A DNA stretch of 64,000 bases from Isochrysis galbana. Taxonomy: Eukaryota > Haptophyta > Isochrysidales > Isochrysidaceae. The notes beneath the pieces are model-generated. The model did no database searches. It worked only from the letters and a program-made list of their open reading frames with translations, and was not told where the DNA came from. The position numbers were made by a program, and so were the translations under genes. Position 1 is the first letter of the stretch. Every line of letters begins with the position of its first letter. Positions 50,906-63,178 of the stretch are shown in pieces. The DNA lies in assembly GCA_018136815.1 (NCBI GenBank), contig CM030934.1:5033587-5097586 (forward strand), in the 5' to 3' direction.

Positions 50906-53900
50906 TCATCCACTTCCGGTCGACTTAGCGCTACGATTGTGAACGAGAACGAGTACGACTCGAAGGCAGATCAGGAGAGTACGACTTGTCTCTTGAATTC
51001 GACGTGGAATAACTTGATTGGATTGGAACTTGAGCTTGGACTTGAAGAGGAGTCTACAGCGGAGTGAGCTTGGGGTTGAACCGGACGGCGTCGAAAGTGG
51101 TGTCGTACGACTCAACTAGATCAGCACAACGCCGAAGCAACTCAATTCGAGACTCCCAAGTAGCTTCAGAACGAGGATAGCCGCGCCATTTGACGAGATA
51201 CTTGAATGAAACTCCATCGCCCTTGCGATCGAGTAACTCTTCGACAAGTACTCATCTTCAGCGAGCGGAGACGAATCGGTGACGGTGAAGTACGGACGAA
51301 GATTGGAAATGTGAACTTCATCCTTGACTTGACGATTTTCGAGATCGCGTAGACGGTAGCGAGTGGCCGAGATGGCTTCTTCTACTCGGTAGGGACCGGA
51401 GTAGAGATATTGAAGTTTGTTGGCGTGCCAGGGATTCGACGACAAACTCTGTCTCCTGGTTTGAAGGTGACACCGAGTTTAGACTTTTGAGAGGCGGAGC
51501 GCATCGATTCGCGTTGGGCTTCTTGAGTACTTTCGAGGGCGGAACGCCACGACTCGAGAAGCTTCTTATTGAGCTCGGTGGCGTAAATGACGGCATCGGA
51601 CGGAGGCCTAGATGGAAGCAACTCGAGAACAGGAGCAGGGTCAGCAAGTTGAGCTGGAAGACGAAGCTCCCGACCAAACAAGATAGCCGCGGTGACTTGG
51701 GTACGACGCGACCGGCGGTCGCTCGCATAGACATGAGAAGAAACGGAAGGTGGTCGACCCAATGGGCGCCGCCTTCATTGGAGACTCGAGTCATCGTGAG
51801 AGAGTTTGTTGAGCTCTTTCCACTAGCCCTACGCCTTCGTGGCGATAGGCTTCAGTAGTGCTCAAGTCCGTGCCAGTCGCTTTGAGAATTAGGTCCACTA
51901 ACGAGAGCAAGATTCGAGCCGGCGTCGGTTCGAAGTTGGCGAGGGACTCCATAACGAGATACGATGAGACGCATGAAGACGTCCAGACATTTTGCGGACG
52001 AGGGGTTACCGTTGCAAGGCTCAGCTTCAATCCAACGAGAGAGAGAATCGACGAAAACAATCAGCTTATCAAAACCGGAGCGGCCGGATACGAAATCGTG
52101 GGTGGGAGCCATCGAAAGAATATCGCAATAGACGACGTCGAAAGGATAGGATCCGATAGAAAGACCGGATGGATGGGCGAGCGGTCGCGGTAACGGTTTG
52201 CCAAGAGTGATTCATGGCACTCTCGAACGTACTCCGATACAGAGGCGGATAGGCCAGGCCAGTAAACTCGAGAACGAAGTAGGGTAGTCATCCTTGTCGC
52301 ACCTGGGTGACCAAGGTGGTCATGGTAGGCGCGGAGGTACGTGTCACGAAGGGACTCCGGAATGTATAAACGAAGAGGAGCCTCTTCCGCCTCTGAGGAG
52401 CGGTAGTAGAGTAGGCCATCGCGAAGCAGGAATCGGGACCTCTTCTTCGACGACGAGCTAGAGTCGATCGAAGAGGAAGCTTTCGGAAGGATCGACTCGA
52501 GTTCAGAAATGATCGAGCTAGCGAACTCGTCGGTAGAGAGCGCTTGACGCAATTCGTCGGCATGAGGCACGCCCACATCGAGATACGAGGAGGTAATCGA
52601 CTCCGAAGATTCCGATGCTTGACGAGCGAGCCTATCGTTTGCTTGTTGGCGGCGAGCGGTGAGGGTGGATGAAGTAACCGCGGCGGCAACTATGTCGTGA
52701 ATTTCGGAAGAATCGAAAGAATGGACGTCACTCTCCTCGAGATGGAGAGGATCGTGATCGGGCTCGAGAGCAACTAGGCGGGATAAGCCGTCGGCGTCCC
52801 AGTGAGTGACTCCAGGTTTGTGCACGACGTCGAATCGATATTCGGCTAGCTTCAGGACCCATCGCATGAGGCGCGAGGCTGGACCACCGGTGACTTGATC
52901 TTTCATCGTGTGAAGCCAGCGCAAAGCTGAATGGTCTACGACGAGGGTGAAGTGGCGACCCCAAAGATAAGGCCTCCAATTTCGGATCGATTCTAGCGCT
53001 GCTAGAAGTTCGATTTCAGTAACTGTCCAATGGCGCTCAGCCGGACTCAAACTACGACCGTAGTATGCAACAACGCGCTCTCTCCCTTCGTCGTCTTTCT
53101 GAGCAAGGACGCCGGCGATGCCTAGCTTGCTAGCACCGTCGGTCTTAACGAGGAAAGGACGGTCGTCTCGAGGAGGTGCGAGTACGGGTTCTTCACAGAT
53201 AGCTTGCTTGAGATCTTCGATAGCCTGGCGACAGGCTTCTGTTTGCGACTCGACCGGGACATCGCACCCTTTCCGCGTGAGAGCGGTTAACGGCGCTGCA
53301 CGGATCGCAAAACGGCGTATAAAACGGCGGTAGTACGAGCACAGTCCAAGGAAAGAACGGACGGCTCCGATAGAGTTGATTTGGGTAGGGTCGATTTTCG
53401 AGACGGCTTCCACTTTCTTGGGATCCATCCGAAGACCTTCACGCGAAACAACGTGGCCGAGATATTCAGCCGAGGTGGCAAAGAAAACGCATTTCGACAT
53501 CTTGCAAGTGAGGCCCGCCCAGATGAGACGTTCCAAGACAAGATCAAGACGGTGTAACATTTGTTGGAATGACGACTCTTCCCTGGCCTGCAGCGAGTCA
53601 CCTACGCCTGTCGACCAGGCGCCGACATCATCCAAGTATGGCATACAAATCTCCCATGCCAGCCCACCGAGAACGGCGTCCATGAGGCGGCACATATACG
53701 AGGGACCGGATTGAACACCAAAAGGCAAGTAATTGAACTCGTACTTGCCGCGATGAGTAGTGAACGCGGTGATATGTTTATCGGACTCTTTGATCGGTAT
53801 ACCCCAGAAACCAGATGCCAGGTCCAGGGTGCAAAGGAATAGAGAATCAAGGTTGCCTTGGCCGGACGACAATCGGTCGATGGCTTCTACCGTGAGGGGA

Positions 53901-56900
53901 AGAGGGCTGTCCTCTAGACGAAGCTTGGAGTTGACGTCGCGATAATCTACGCAGAAACGTACGGAGCCATCCTTCTTAGTGACTAGCACGACTCGAGAGG
54001 CCCACGACGAATTTGATTTCCTAATGATGCCCGCGGACTCCATCTTGCAAACTTCGTCCTCTATGATCTTCTCACCCTCTCGTCCAACTCTAGACGGTGC
54101 GTGGCGGTGAGCTTCGGCTCCGGGGTTGAGCGGTAGCTCTACCTCCATCACGTGAGTGTGATTCGGGTTGGTCGGGTCAATTGCGAAAGCAGCGATACGT
54201 CGGGCCAGTAGACGACGAACTTGTTCACGTTGGGGCATCGAGAGACGGCCTTCGGGGTCGATCTTGGCTGCCTCGAGGAGCTTACGCTGGTCCTCGTCGA
54301 GCGACTCAATCACATCCGGCGAGTTAACGGCCCCGACGCGGCGATATGTTCCAGCGTGAATTTTGAATCGAACCTGTAGCGAAGCTACAGGATGGAACGA
54401 CGGAAGGTGTAGAGGTTTGGGGTCAGTGTTGACCACCGTAACCGCGATGGTGTGGTCGGAGTTCGACCTCTCTACTTGGGGAATGACGAGAGGAGAGCTA
54501 TCGATCGTTTCACGCGTAGGGAGTCGGTCCACGAGCATGGCGCAGTCTTCGTGTTCTCGAAGAGCTAGCGGAATTCGGACGTGAAACGTTGCGCGATGAT
54601 AGGCCGGGATCGTGATAGGTTCGTGGGTGTATAGGAGGTACTCGGAGCCACATGATGCCGGCGCTTTGGCGGCAAACTCATCGGCCGTGCTGAAGAGAGG
54701 CTCGGTGACTAGCTGGTTGTCGTTTTTGATGGCCTGCGGCCCTCGGAAGAAGTCAGTCGTGATTGGGTTCGCGGAGGTCGGACAGACCTGTGCACAAGTC
54801 ATGCTGACAGGGACCACCGCTATCGGTGACGTCGAGACGCGAAAGATCGGCGGAGCGTCGGGGCTTGGACTGCCATTAACCTCAAGAGGAGCCACCGTGG
54901 ATGGAGCACCGAGGGTGATAGAGCCGTCCGCGCTGTCGGAGGCGAGCTGAATCGAAGCGGCGTGCGTGGCTAAGAAGTCGTTCCCGAGCAGCAGCATCGG
55001 GTTGCCTTCAATCACCATGAACGTATGACGAAAGAGAAATCCACCGACGGAGAAGACGATTCGAGCCTTGCCTCGCGTGATAAGAGGCAGGCCGTCCGGA
55101 CCGTGAAGCGGTGTCACTACGGCTTGTGGCAGCCGCTCGACGCATGCGTCTTTGGGTAGGCTGGACAAGAGGGAAGTGGTCACGACCGACGGGCCAGCTC
55201 CGGTGTCAGCGAGTGTGCTGTTGACCGTGAGAGCGGAGTCGGCTAAGATAACTCCTTCTTTGCCGGTAGCCTCGCCGGAGCGGCAGACCACTAGGTCTCG
55301 AACATATAGGCAATGCCTTGGGTAGGCAGATGGTAGGGTATCCACGACGCTATCCGGTCGGTGCGCGGTCACGTGTGCGATGGTGTCGGACGGGGACGGG
55401 GTTGGTCGACAGCGTGGTTGCTCGGGTGAATTCGTCGTCATGGTGATCGTCGTCTCTTCGGGTAATCCGACTGCCGCTATCGTGGCAGAGGGTCTAGAGG
55501 CGTCGTCCTCGTTGGTAGCGGTGCAGGGTGATAGCTTGGGACTAGTGTATCCCAGGCCTCTCTTGTCGGTGGGGTGCCTCGGGTGGTTGGACATCTTTTC
55601 CCAGTCTTTCTCGAGACGAGCTTGGGCTTCTGTCTTGGGTCTTCGAACTAATGAGGCTAGCTCTTCGGCGCGGATGCCTTTGGCTTCCACGAACTCGATC
55701 GGCGCTCGGACGGCAGCGGCGAGGTCGGATTCCTCGTCGGCGCCTCGTCCGGCTAGAGCTTGCGCTCTTATTTCGTCAGCGGTTTCGAGCGTGACGTTGG
55801 ACCATTTCTGGTCCCCGTTCACTCCGAATGATTGCCATTGTTGGCGCCGCTTCCGGAGAGTCGTCGGCGTCGTCGGACGCGGCGAGCTCGCGCGTGCCGG
55901 AGGCGGGGCGGTCCATGGAGAGAATGGGTCGTGGAGAGTAGATTCGGAGGCGTAGAGTGGCGTGTCGTTGTCGTGGTTATCGTGGGTTTCTTTTTGGTCT
56001 TCGTGGTTGTCTGACTCGGGAGTAGCTGGACGGGAAACAACGGGGTCGGAAGAAACTTCACTAGATTCCCTCCCCCTCTCATAACGATGAAGAGCCGACC
56101 ACGGCTCGTATGCGGTAGCCTCAGTCGAGCTAAGGGAAGGCCGGTCCGATAGGCTGCGCCGCGCGCAAGCGAGTAGCTCCAACGCGGACAGTTTCTTCGT
56201 CGATGGCTGGTCTCCCTGTTGGCTCAAATGTCGAAGAAGAACAGGCATCCAATGGGTCGCCATCGCTCCAGCTACACCGACGTAGGTGCGGCTGCGAAGG
56301 GCGCCACGGTGCGGTGAAGGAGAGAGGTTAGCCATGGCCGACTCACGGCCATCCACGACGCAGGTTGGCTGGAGAGGCGGCAGCCCTTTGGTGAGGTACA
56401 ACCCGGTGGCTTTCTGGTGTCCAGTGCCGTGCTCCCAGGGTTGGACGAATTGGGTCGGGGTCAACCCCCCGACTAAACGGCGAGCTTCCGCATGCATCCG
56501 AGGGTTCTCAACCGCTACAAACGGAGCAGTGGCGGAGGCCATTGACTTGAAGACGCGGGCGGCCGACTCAAGAGCGGCACGACGTCCGGGTTCTTGGGAG
56601 AGCCATTGACTGCTGACGGCGGAGAGGTACGTGCAGGGCGGGTGGGCGATGACTAGGTCCCAACCTAGGTTTTGGACATGAAGCGCGTCGCCTTGGAAGT
56701 GGGGCACGTAGTCAATCTCGGAAGGATACAAATCGCACGTAGCTACATCAGCTCCGGCGAGTAGGAACATGGAGGAGACGACGCCGCTAGTCTCACCAAC
56801 GACGAGAACTCGTGGGGCGTGACAGCCAGAAGTCAGCCCGTCTTGGACTTGTTGACTTGTCTTCGTGAGCTCAGCGCAAAGCTCATCGAAGTGCTTGGGT

Positions 56901-59035
56901 AGCGCGGCGGCAGGCGAGGCTAGGGTGCCGTTGCGAGGCCGGCGGAGCTCTTGGGCTGCCTCCGTGAGGTGCCGAGGTAATACCACCGCAGAGCCGCTCG
57001 CTCGTGCACGAAGAGAGGCGAGAGCGTGGAGAGCGGGTGACGGGGTATCATCGCGGGTGCCGACATCGGAGTTGTTTCGAGAGGAATCGAAGGACTGGAT
57101 CGCGGACGCATTGATCGCTGCCACGCGCATGATGGCGGTGGCAGTGGTATCGAGAGGCAGGCAGTGCTTGGAGGCTGCGACCGGTGGCCGCGGCGACGTA
57201 GGACGAATAGAAGAAGACTCGGATATCGACGACGTGGAGACGGGCTCAGAGGACGGGATTGACGAAGAAACTCGGAGAAGTGGGGTGTCGGATTGCGGCG
57301 ACGGACGCCGCGGCCGCGAGACCACCGGTGAGAGACATGAAGGACATGGCTTAGAGACTCGGTTGGGCTGGCTCAATGGGCGTAGAAGCTCGGTTTGGGA
57401 GGCGGCCGTTCCTCGACGTGCAAGGGAGTTGTGGTCACTCTCCATGGTCACGTCGGGAGAGGAATCGGGCCAGGCATCGACTTCGTTGCAATCTGTCGTC
57501 GGCGGGGTCGGCGCCGGCGAAAGAAGGGACGTGGCTGTCGTAGAAGCCGGCTGCGGGGAAGGCTGAGGCCAGGGTGGTGGCTCTGCGGCAGCGGCTGGCG
57601 TGGGTGGTGGCCGAAGAGGTTCTGCAATGCGAAGCATTCTTCGGAGGACTTGGCTCGGGCTAGCGGGTGGATGGACCGCTGAAATTACGGTGGATTCAGA
57701 CTCGAATTCGGAAGACTCGGCGACTTCAGAGGGGCTAGGAGACGGCTGTGCCAGCTCCTCCATGGCTCTCGGTTGATGGGGTGGCGTGGGAACGCCGGTG
57801 GTCGACCGCAGACTCCGCGGTGACGTTAATTGGTACTCGGACTCGGACTCGTCGTTTCTGGCGTGCTGGGCACTGAAAACAGGGCTCACTTTCGAAATGG
57901 GAACGGACGGTGCCGGCCCAAAGGTGAAGCCCCCTGGCGTCGCAACCGTCGGTGAGGACGAGGCTGAAGCTTGTGATGACGATAGGGGCACGGTGGCCAG
58001 CACCGGTTGGCTCGGTGCGGCCGTAATCTCGGACTCGGTGACGGGCTTGATTACGCGGGCTCGGGATGCATTGTCTTGTGCGATTGGACTCGGACTCGGA
58101 ACGGAAACGGAAGGGATCGGCTCGGCGGCGTGCAGCTTGCTGGAGTGGCAGGCCGGCTGCGGCGAGACTCGAAACGGTGGCTGGGATAAGGACACAGTGG
58201 CTGTCGTCGAGGGCTTCGGCGTCAGCTTGTGTTTGGACTCGATACGCGGTGGCTCGTGAAACGGGGCTCGGGTGTGGTTGGAATTCTGGACGTGACCGGA
58301 GATTCCAAATGACTCAGACTCGGGGCGTGGAGGACCGAAGGTGAACACTCCCTCGGAAGGAGTGGTCGTCGGAGGCTCAGTGGGTGGCTGGAGCTCCGTT
58401 AATCCTGCGGTCGACCGCGTGGTAGGGCTCGGTGACATTGTAAACTCGGACTCGGACTCGGACTCGGATGGCTCAGAACGGGGTTTGCTCAAAACAGGCT
58501 TGGACTCGGACTCGAAAGAAAGTGGGGAAGAACCGGAGAACTGCGCCTCCATCGTCGTAGCGATGGAGACTGGTGATACCGGTGATGACTGGACTGGGCT
58601 CAGACTCGTAGATGGGCGCGCGGTGGCGTAAGACGAAGAGGGCAATTCTGAACGTGACTTGGACTCGGACTCGTACTCGGGAGACGTTTTGTGGCTCGGA
58701 CATGCGAAATTTGATTTGAGAGATTGAAGGTTGGATTGGGCCTGCGGCGGCTGGATTTTCGCAGACCGTGAGGTCTTGGACTGTTGATGCTTGGGGAGTG
58801 GCGTCGGGTAGCGGTTCAGCGGCTTGAGTTGATAGAGAGGCGGGGACGGTTGACTTGGTTTGGAGGACTCGTGCGTGATATCAAGAACCAGGATGGAATT
58901 ATCGGCATTGGGAGAAATAGGGGTAATCGGCGAGGAGGCAGGAGAAAGAGGGGGGTGGAGGTGGAAGGGCTTGTCTGGAACTTGCGGAATCTTAGGGTAC
59001 TGGTTGGAGGCCGTAGAAGTACTCGGCCGTAGCAT
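50906..59035 (-). pseudogene. pol: Gypsy pol, duplicate copy; integrase/chromodomain part frameshifted
   Basis: From 59035 down to 52209 it reads exactly like the first copy: Ser/Pro region, methyltransferase domain (about 56235-56815), protease, RT, RNase H and the start of integrase, open to 52061. A one-base deletion near 52209 (gtgattcat for gtgcattcat) breaks the HHCC finger. The remaining integrase, GPY/F-like and chromodomain coding (50906-52208) is split by further single-base losses at about 51901, 51787, 51692, 51427, 51245, 51088 and 51026. All defects cluster within 2.4 kb of the contig start, which favours sequencing error. Confidence 0.75.
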
Positions 59036-59125
59036 AATACGATCTTTTGGTGGGTGGCGTTCAGGCCCACTACCCTGGACTGGTAGCGGGGTGACAGCGC
59101 GGACGTGGGCCCCGCCGGCGACCTA
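59036..59125 (-). promoter_or_regulatory. Gag UAG and in-frame readthrough window
   Basis: After the UAG the same frame continues GUC GCC GGC GGG GCC CAC and 29 sense codons in total to the pol ATG at 59035. The bases just after the stop are very GC-rich with gccggc and gggccc palindromes, so a downstream RNA structure is possible. The identical arrangement is at 47631-47720. Confidence 0.5.
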
Positions 59126-62104
59126 CTGGGCCGGACGGAGAACAACCATCGTGCGGAGGCGGCGGTGGACTTCTGGGTCGTTACCACACTCGCCACTGCC
59201 ACCTTCGCAGAGAAAACGAATGTACGGTTGGCAAACGACGGGGTTATGAGCTCCGTCGCCCGTGCCATACTTCCACAGGTCTGCTTCGGGCGTACCAGAT
59301 GGAGCCCGGGGACGAAAGGCGCAGTACGCGCAGCCGTTGGCGTCGGTCCACTCCTTGACGTCGCGGTCTAAGTCGTCGAGACGCGGCGCCGTCATGGTGG
59401 CATCCGAGGGACGGCAGCGCGTGAGCGCAGCGCGAAGGGCCGGGTGACCCGCGTAACGAGAAATTTGCCAGAAACGGGCTCGTGCTCGAGACCAGCTAGC
59501 TGGATCCCATTCCGAGAGGCCCGAATCGGCCGGAAGCCCAAGGCCGTTCGGAGGGGGATCACATTGGCGACGAGAAGACGTGCTTTTGCCGAGAGGACGG
59601 TCAAGAAGTGCGTCCGGTAACGGAGACGATGCGGAGTAATTCGTAGGCGGAGGCGGAGCCCGACGATTGTCAGCGCCAGTCGCCTTGCGGTTCGAGTTGT
59701 TGTTTTGCGATTTTAATGCCTCGGCCACCGCTGCTTGGACGGCGGCGACCATCGAAGCCGTAGTGTCCGCGGGGTTAGAGGCAGCCTTAGCAACCTTGGC
59801 GGTCTTGGTGGACTTGGAAGTAGTCGCCGGCGGCGTCACGGCGGCGACCGCGACCGACGTCTGTTGTTGGCTAGCACGGGCTTGTTCGTACGGGCTCAGG
59901 TAGCGCTGGCAGAGGTTGACGCACGAAAGGGCCGAGCGAGGGAGCTCGTGGTTCTCGACGCGGAAGCGAGTCTTTGCAAGACACTCGCCAAACTTGGTCG
60001 CGTTATCCACGCCGCGAGCCGCGTCGACCTTGTCGTTCCGAATGATGGACTCGAATCGTTGATTGATATCGTGCGACATGTTTGGGTGGTCCCAGACCGT
60101 CGTGGCATCCACCTTCGCGTCACCCATCTTGCGGACGTACGCGCGCACCAAATTCTTGGATAACTCTAAGAGATCGGAGCCGGCTTCACGGGCTACGAGC
60201 CTGTCCCACTCCATGGAGGCGGAGTCTTTGGCGAAGCCGGGCACGTTGGCCGCGAAGGTGGCGTCGCACTTGCGGAGAAGCACGTCGCAGGCCAGCGCGG
60301 GGTTGAGAGAGAGGACCGGGTCTTCGGCGAGATCGAGGAGGAAGGCGTAGATCCTTTGGTTGCCGGTGGTGCACAAGTTGGCGGCCGCTAGCAAGGATGT
60401 AAAGATTTCACGGTGGTCGCAGCCGAGCGAGAGGGCGCGCTCGAGCGGCTTGATGAAGGACAGACGAAAATCATTCCAGGAGGTGGCCGCTGTCTGGACG
60501 TTGTCCGAGGCCAGGCCCTTCGGGAACTTGATCTCGGAAAGCTCTTTGCCCATTCGGACTTGGTGATGGAGGGTGCGGTCGAGGAAGAAGCGGCTCCGAG
60601 CCCACTTGGTCACGTGCTCCTTCTCGAAAAACACGCGGTAGTGCCAAACATTGCCGGCTCGAGAGAGGCCGCCGTTGAGAATGGCGTGGATGAGCTCGAA
60701 ATCGTCGGACTTCCTGTAGAGAGAGGCTACCTCGTAGGCGGCATCCTCAAACAGTTGGCCCCACGAGGCTAGGATGACCTCTCGCTCAGAAGCATCACCG
60801 GCGAGGCTTGGATCGACGGGATGGCGCCGAGCCGCCGGATTTGGAAGCGAGCGGAGGCCCGCGACGGTGGGTGGAGGTTGGGGATCAGAAACAGGCTCGG
60901 CGGACGTGACAGGAACGGGCGTATTGAATACGGGATCGGAATTCGAATTCGGCGGAACGGAGAACGGCGCGGCGGGCAAAGGTTGAGAAGGGGACTCAAC
61001 CGAGGCCGGAGGGGCACCAATGGAGTTGTCTCCTTCTTCCACAAGCGGTGGCGAAGTTTCGACTCGAGGAGAAGTCGTAGTGCCCGCTTGGCCTTGTAGA
61101 ATGCTGAGTATCGCGTTGAAGGTAGACCCCACCTCCCGCTGAAATTCTTCGTGGCGTTGGGCGGCTTGGAGGGTAGAGGACTCAAGGCGGTCGACAGCGC
61201 CGCGGAGAGCCTCAATCTGGACTTGTTGGTCCATGATTTGGGCGGCGCCGACGGTGGCGGTCGGAGGTGGAACGAAGTTACGCTTGGGGTACGAGTACGT
61301 CGACGGGGGTGGAACAAACTCTTCATTTGGTGGGGGCTCGAAAGGAGGGAGGGACCGGACGGAACCCACATCATCTTCAGCACCAACCACAGAGGGATTG
61401 AGAGAGGAAGGAACACTTGGCAAAGGATCAGCAAAAGAAAGGAGAGGAAAGGCCGCCGGTGGAGCAACGGACGAGGCGAGAGGACCCATTCCAGCTCCAG
61501 TTGACGGGGTGTGAGTAGAGGCCCGAGGAGGCGGCGGAACTTCGACCGTCGGCGCGGAGAGGCGAGAGGAGGGGAGAACTGGCTCGGAAAGACTCTCTTT
61601 TGAAGAAGGGAGGGGTCCCACAAGGCTCTCTTCCCCGGGAGACTTCGACCCGTACGATTCGAGAACCGAAGAAGAAGAGACGGGCTCATGACGCGGGGAC
61701 AATGAAGATTTCTCGAGGGGAGAACTCGACATGGCGACCGGAGCCGAAGGCGCGAGCGAAGATTTTGTGCTTGTCAGAGCAAGGCTGATCTCACTCTTGG
61801 AGATTGCCTGCGAGGGCGCGCCGGCAGCTAGCGCGGAACGCGGTTCTTGTGGGGAGCTCATGGAGCTTTCCTCGGGGGTGACTACGGGCATGGTGATCGA
61901 CGCACGACGCACGACGCACGCACGGAGCACGGTGGGCGCGGAAGTGCGAAAGGAGGCTTGTGGGAGGTGGTGGCAGGCGACTGGGGGTGGCTCAGGCGCG
62001 TGCTTGACTTGTATTGACTCGTTGACTCGGGGTATAGACTCGGGAACTCGGGGGGACTCGCTTGGGAACACGGTGGGACTCGACGAAGTTGCTACAAAAA
62101 TCAC
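59123..62104 (-). CDS. gag: Gypsy Gag polyprotein
   Basis: 993 residues, intact. The first 420 residues are Ser/Pro-rich with a probable coiled coil (IMDQQVQIEALRGAVDRLES, about 285-350). Residues about 440-690 form the capsid-like helical region (SWGQLFEDAAYEVASLY, VWHYRVFFEKEHVTKWARSR, SWNDFRLSFIKPLERAL). An Ala/Thr/Lys-rich linker follows. The C-terminus has no standard CCHC knuckle; instead CAYCAFRP, then VCQPYIRFLCEGGSGECGND gives a Cys-rich module (about 928-980) that could bind zinc and RNA. It ends at a UAG at 59125-59123. The next in-frame Met, the pol start, is at 59035 and no stop intervenes, so Gag-Pol could arise by readthrough. Confidence 0.8.
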   Translation of the reverse strand: MIFVATSSSPTVFPSESPRVPESIPRVNESIQVKHAPEPPPVACHHLPQASFRTSAPTVLRACVVRRASITMPVVTPEESSMSSPQEPRSALAAGAPSQAISKSEISLALTSTKSSLAPSAPVAMSSSPLEKSSLSPRHEPVSSSSVLESYGSKSPGEESLVGPLPSSKESLSEPVLPSSRLSAPTVEVPPPPRASTHTPSTGAGMGPLASSVAPPAAFPLLSFADPLPSVPSSLNPSVVGAEDDVGSVRSLPPFEPPPNEEFVPPPSTYSYPKRNFVPPPTATVGAAQIMDQQVQIEALRGAVDRLESSTLQAAQRHEEFQREVGSTFNAILSILQGQAGTTTSPRVETSPPLVEEGDNSIGAPPASVESPSQPLPAAPFSVPPNSNSDPVFNTPVPVTSAEPVSDPQPPPTVAGLRSLPNPAARRHPVDPSLAGDASEREVILASWGQLFEDAAYEVASLYRKSDDFELIHAILNGGLSRAGNVWHYRVFFEKEHVTKWARSRFFLDRTLHHQVRMGKELSEIKFPKGLASDNVQTAATSWNDFRLSFIKPLERALSLGCDHREIFTSLLAAANLCTTGNQRIYAFLLDLAEDPVLSLNPALACDVLLRKCDATFAANVPGFAKDSASMEWDRLVAREAGSDLLELSKNLVRAYVRKMGDAKVDATTVWDHPNMSHDINQRFESIIRNDKVDAARGVDNATKFGECLAKTRFRVENHELPRSALSCVNLCQRYLSPYEQARASQQQTSVAVAAVTPPATTSKSTKTAKVAKAASNPADTTASMVAAVQAAVAEALKSQNNNSNRKATGADNRRAPPPPTNYSASSPLPDALLDRPLGKSTSSRRQCDPPPNGLGLPADSGLSEWDPASWSRARARFWQISRYAGHPALRAALTRCRPSDATMTAPRLDDLDRDVKEWTDANGCAYCAFRPRAPSGTPEADLWKYGTGDGAHNPVVCQPYIRFLCEGGSGECGNDPEVHRRLRTMVVLRPAQ

Positions 62105-62871
62105 TCACAAGAAACCAAAAACCAAAGTCCTTGGGCTCAGAAAACTAACGTAAACACTCCGGAATCATACGATAAACAAACCCCTCCCCGCGCGGCGAAG
62201 GCTGAAGTCGCGATCGCTCGTCATGCGCGAAGATATACGGAAAGAGAGCGCATAACTACGCCACCGAAGGGTTCGAACTATCGTCAAAGTGGAACTCGTC
62301 CGCTGAAGCCAACGCGGAGGGTCGAGGAGAGATCCAAAATCGCGCCGGGGGAAGAAGGCGATGTGCGGAGAGACCTTCTAGACAAGCAACGAGCAAGGGG
62401 CGACGAAACAAGACGCGAGACGCGAGGCGCGTGCCATTCGTTCTTCCTTTCTTTCATCGAAACCGCGACGAAACTAACATTAAACGTCGGTGCCCCCTCC
62501 GCGAGGATCGCGAAGAAGAACGGACGAGATGGAGGCAATCATCGAAGGAACCGCGAGAGGAATCGAAGCGAGGGGGGGAACAACGACGGCCGGAGGAAAC
62601 GAACCGCGCGCGGGGGAGAAGAGAACCTCGCGCGGGGGGGGGGATTAATATAACGGCCGGAGGCGACGGACGGCACGCCGAGGGAAAGAACCTGCCGCGG
62701 GGGGGGCGAGGGACCGAGGGCACGGCGGGGCAGCGTGGGAGGGCGCGAGGCCGATCTCGGAGCGAGATCGCGTCCTTTCCCTCGCGGAGCGCGGAGAGAC
62801 CCCCCACGAGATATCTTGGGACCGGAGAATGTTTTGGACGAATCTTCTTGCCGTCGGCCGAGGAGAGGCGG

Positions 62872-62911
<40 letters not shown>

Positions 62912-62981
62912 TCGCAGAGCGACTGCAGAACGAGAAGTCGAAGTCATGCCGTTTTATTACCTTAAACGAGCCAACAATTAT
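62105..62981 (-). other. Gypsy 5' leader with candidate primer-binding site
   Basis: About 880 bp between the 5' LTR and the gag ATG, without a supported ORF. On the minus strand TGGCTCGTTTAAGG begins about nine bases after the LTR and is the best primer-binding-site candidate (a tRNA 3' end complement should start TGG). A ga dinucleotide run lies at 62876-62910. Confidence 0.45.
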
Positions 62982-63178
62982 AGTAACAGCAAAAACAAAA
63001 TTCGAATCGCAAATTTCGAGACCAAAACCTGCAAACCTGGACTTGAGACCATGGGGAATCCGAATCTGTGTGTCTTGTGCGTCAGTGGCAACACGGGGAA
63101 CTGTTCAATTGTAATTGTGAGCGCGTACCTTACACGAATATTCATGCCTACAGCCTTCAGATGGGCAGGAATACAACA
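62982..63178 (-). repeat. Gypsy 5' LTR
   Basis: 197 bp, minus strand from TGTTGTATTCC at 63178 to GCTGTTACT at 62982. One substitution (c for t near 63022) relative to 39062-39258, suggesting a young insertion if both are LTRs of one element. Copia integrase sequence begins at once at 63179. Confidence 0.8.

Larger units (their letters stand above)
39062..63178 (-). mobile_element. Ty3/gypsy chromovirus-like element encoding a methyltransferase (assembled twice)
   Basis: The minus-strand element is bounded by 197-bp LTRs at 62982-63178 (5') and 39062-39258 (3'), which I find to differ at one base. Order in the element: LTR, about 880-bp leader, Gag, UAG, Pol (Ser/Pro region, methyltransferase, protease, RT, RNase H, integrase, chromodomain), polypurine tract, LTR. 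As assembled it spans 24 kb because 38345-49671 and 49772-61083 are the same sequence on two contigs that meet at the N gap; the true length would be about 12.7 kb. The flanking copia pieces show no matching 5-bp target duplication. Confidence 0.75.

Noticed and set aside
62240-62285. Possible tRNA B-box (gggttcgaact)
   Set aside because: No matching A-box or acceptor stem could be paired; it lies in the gypsy leader.
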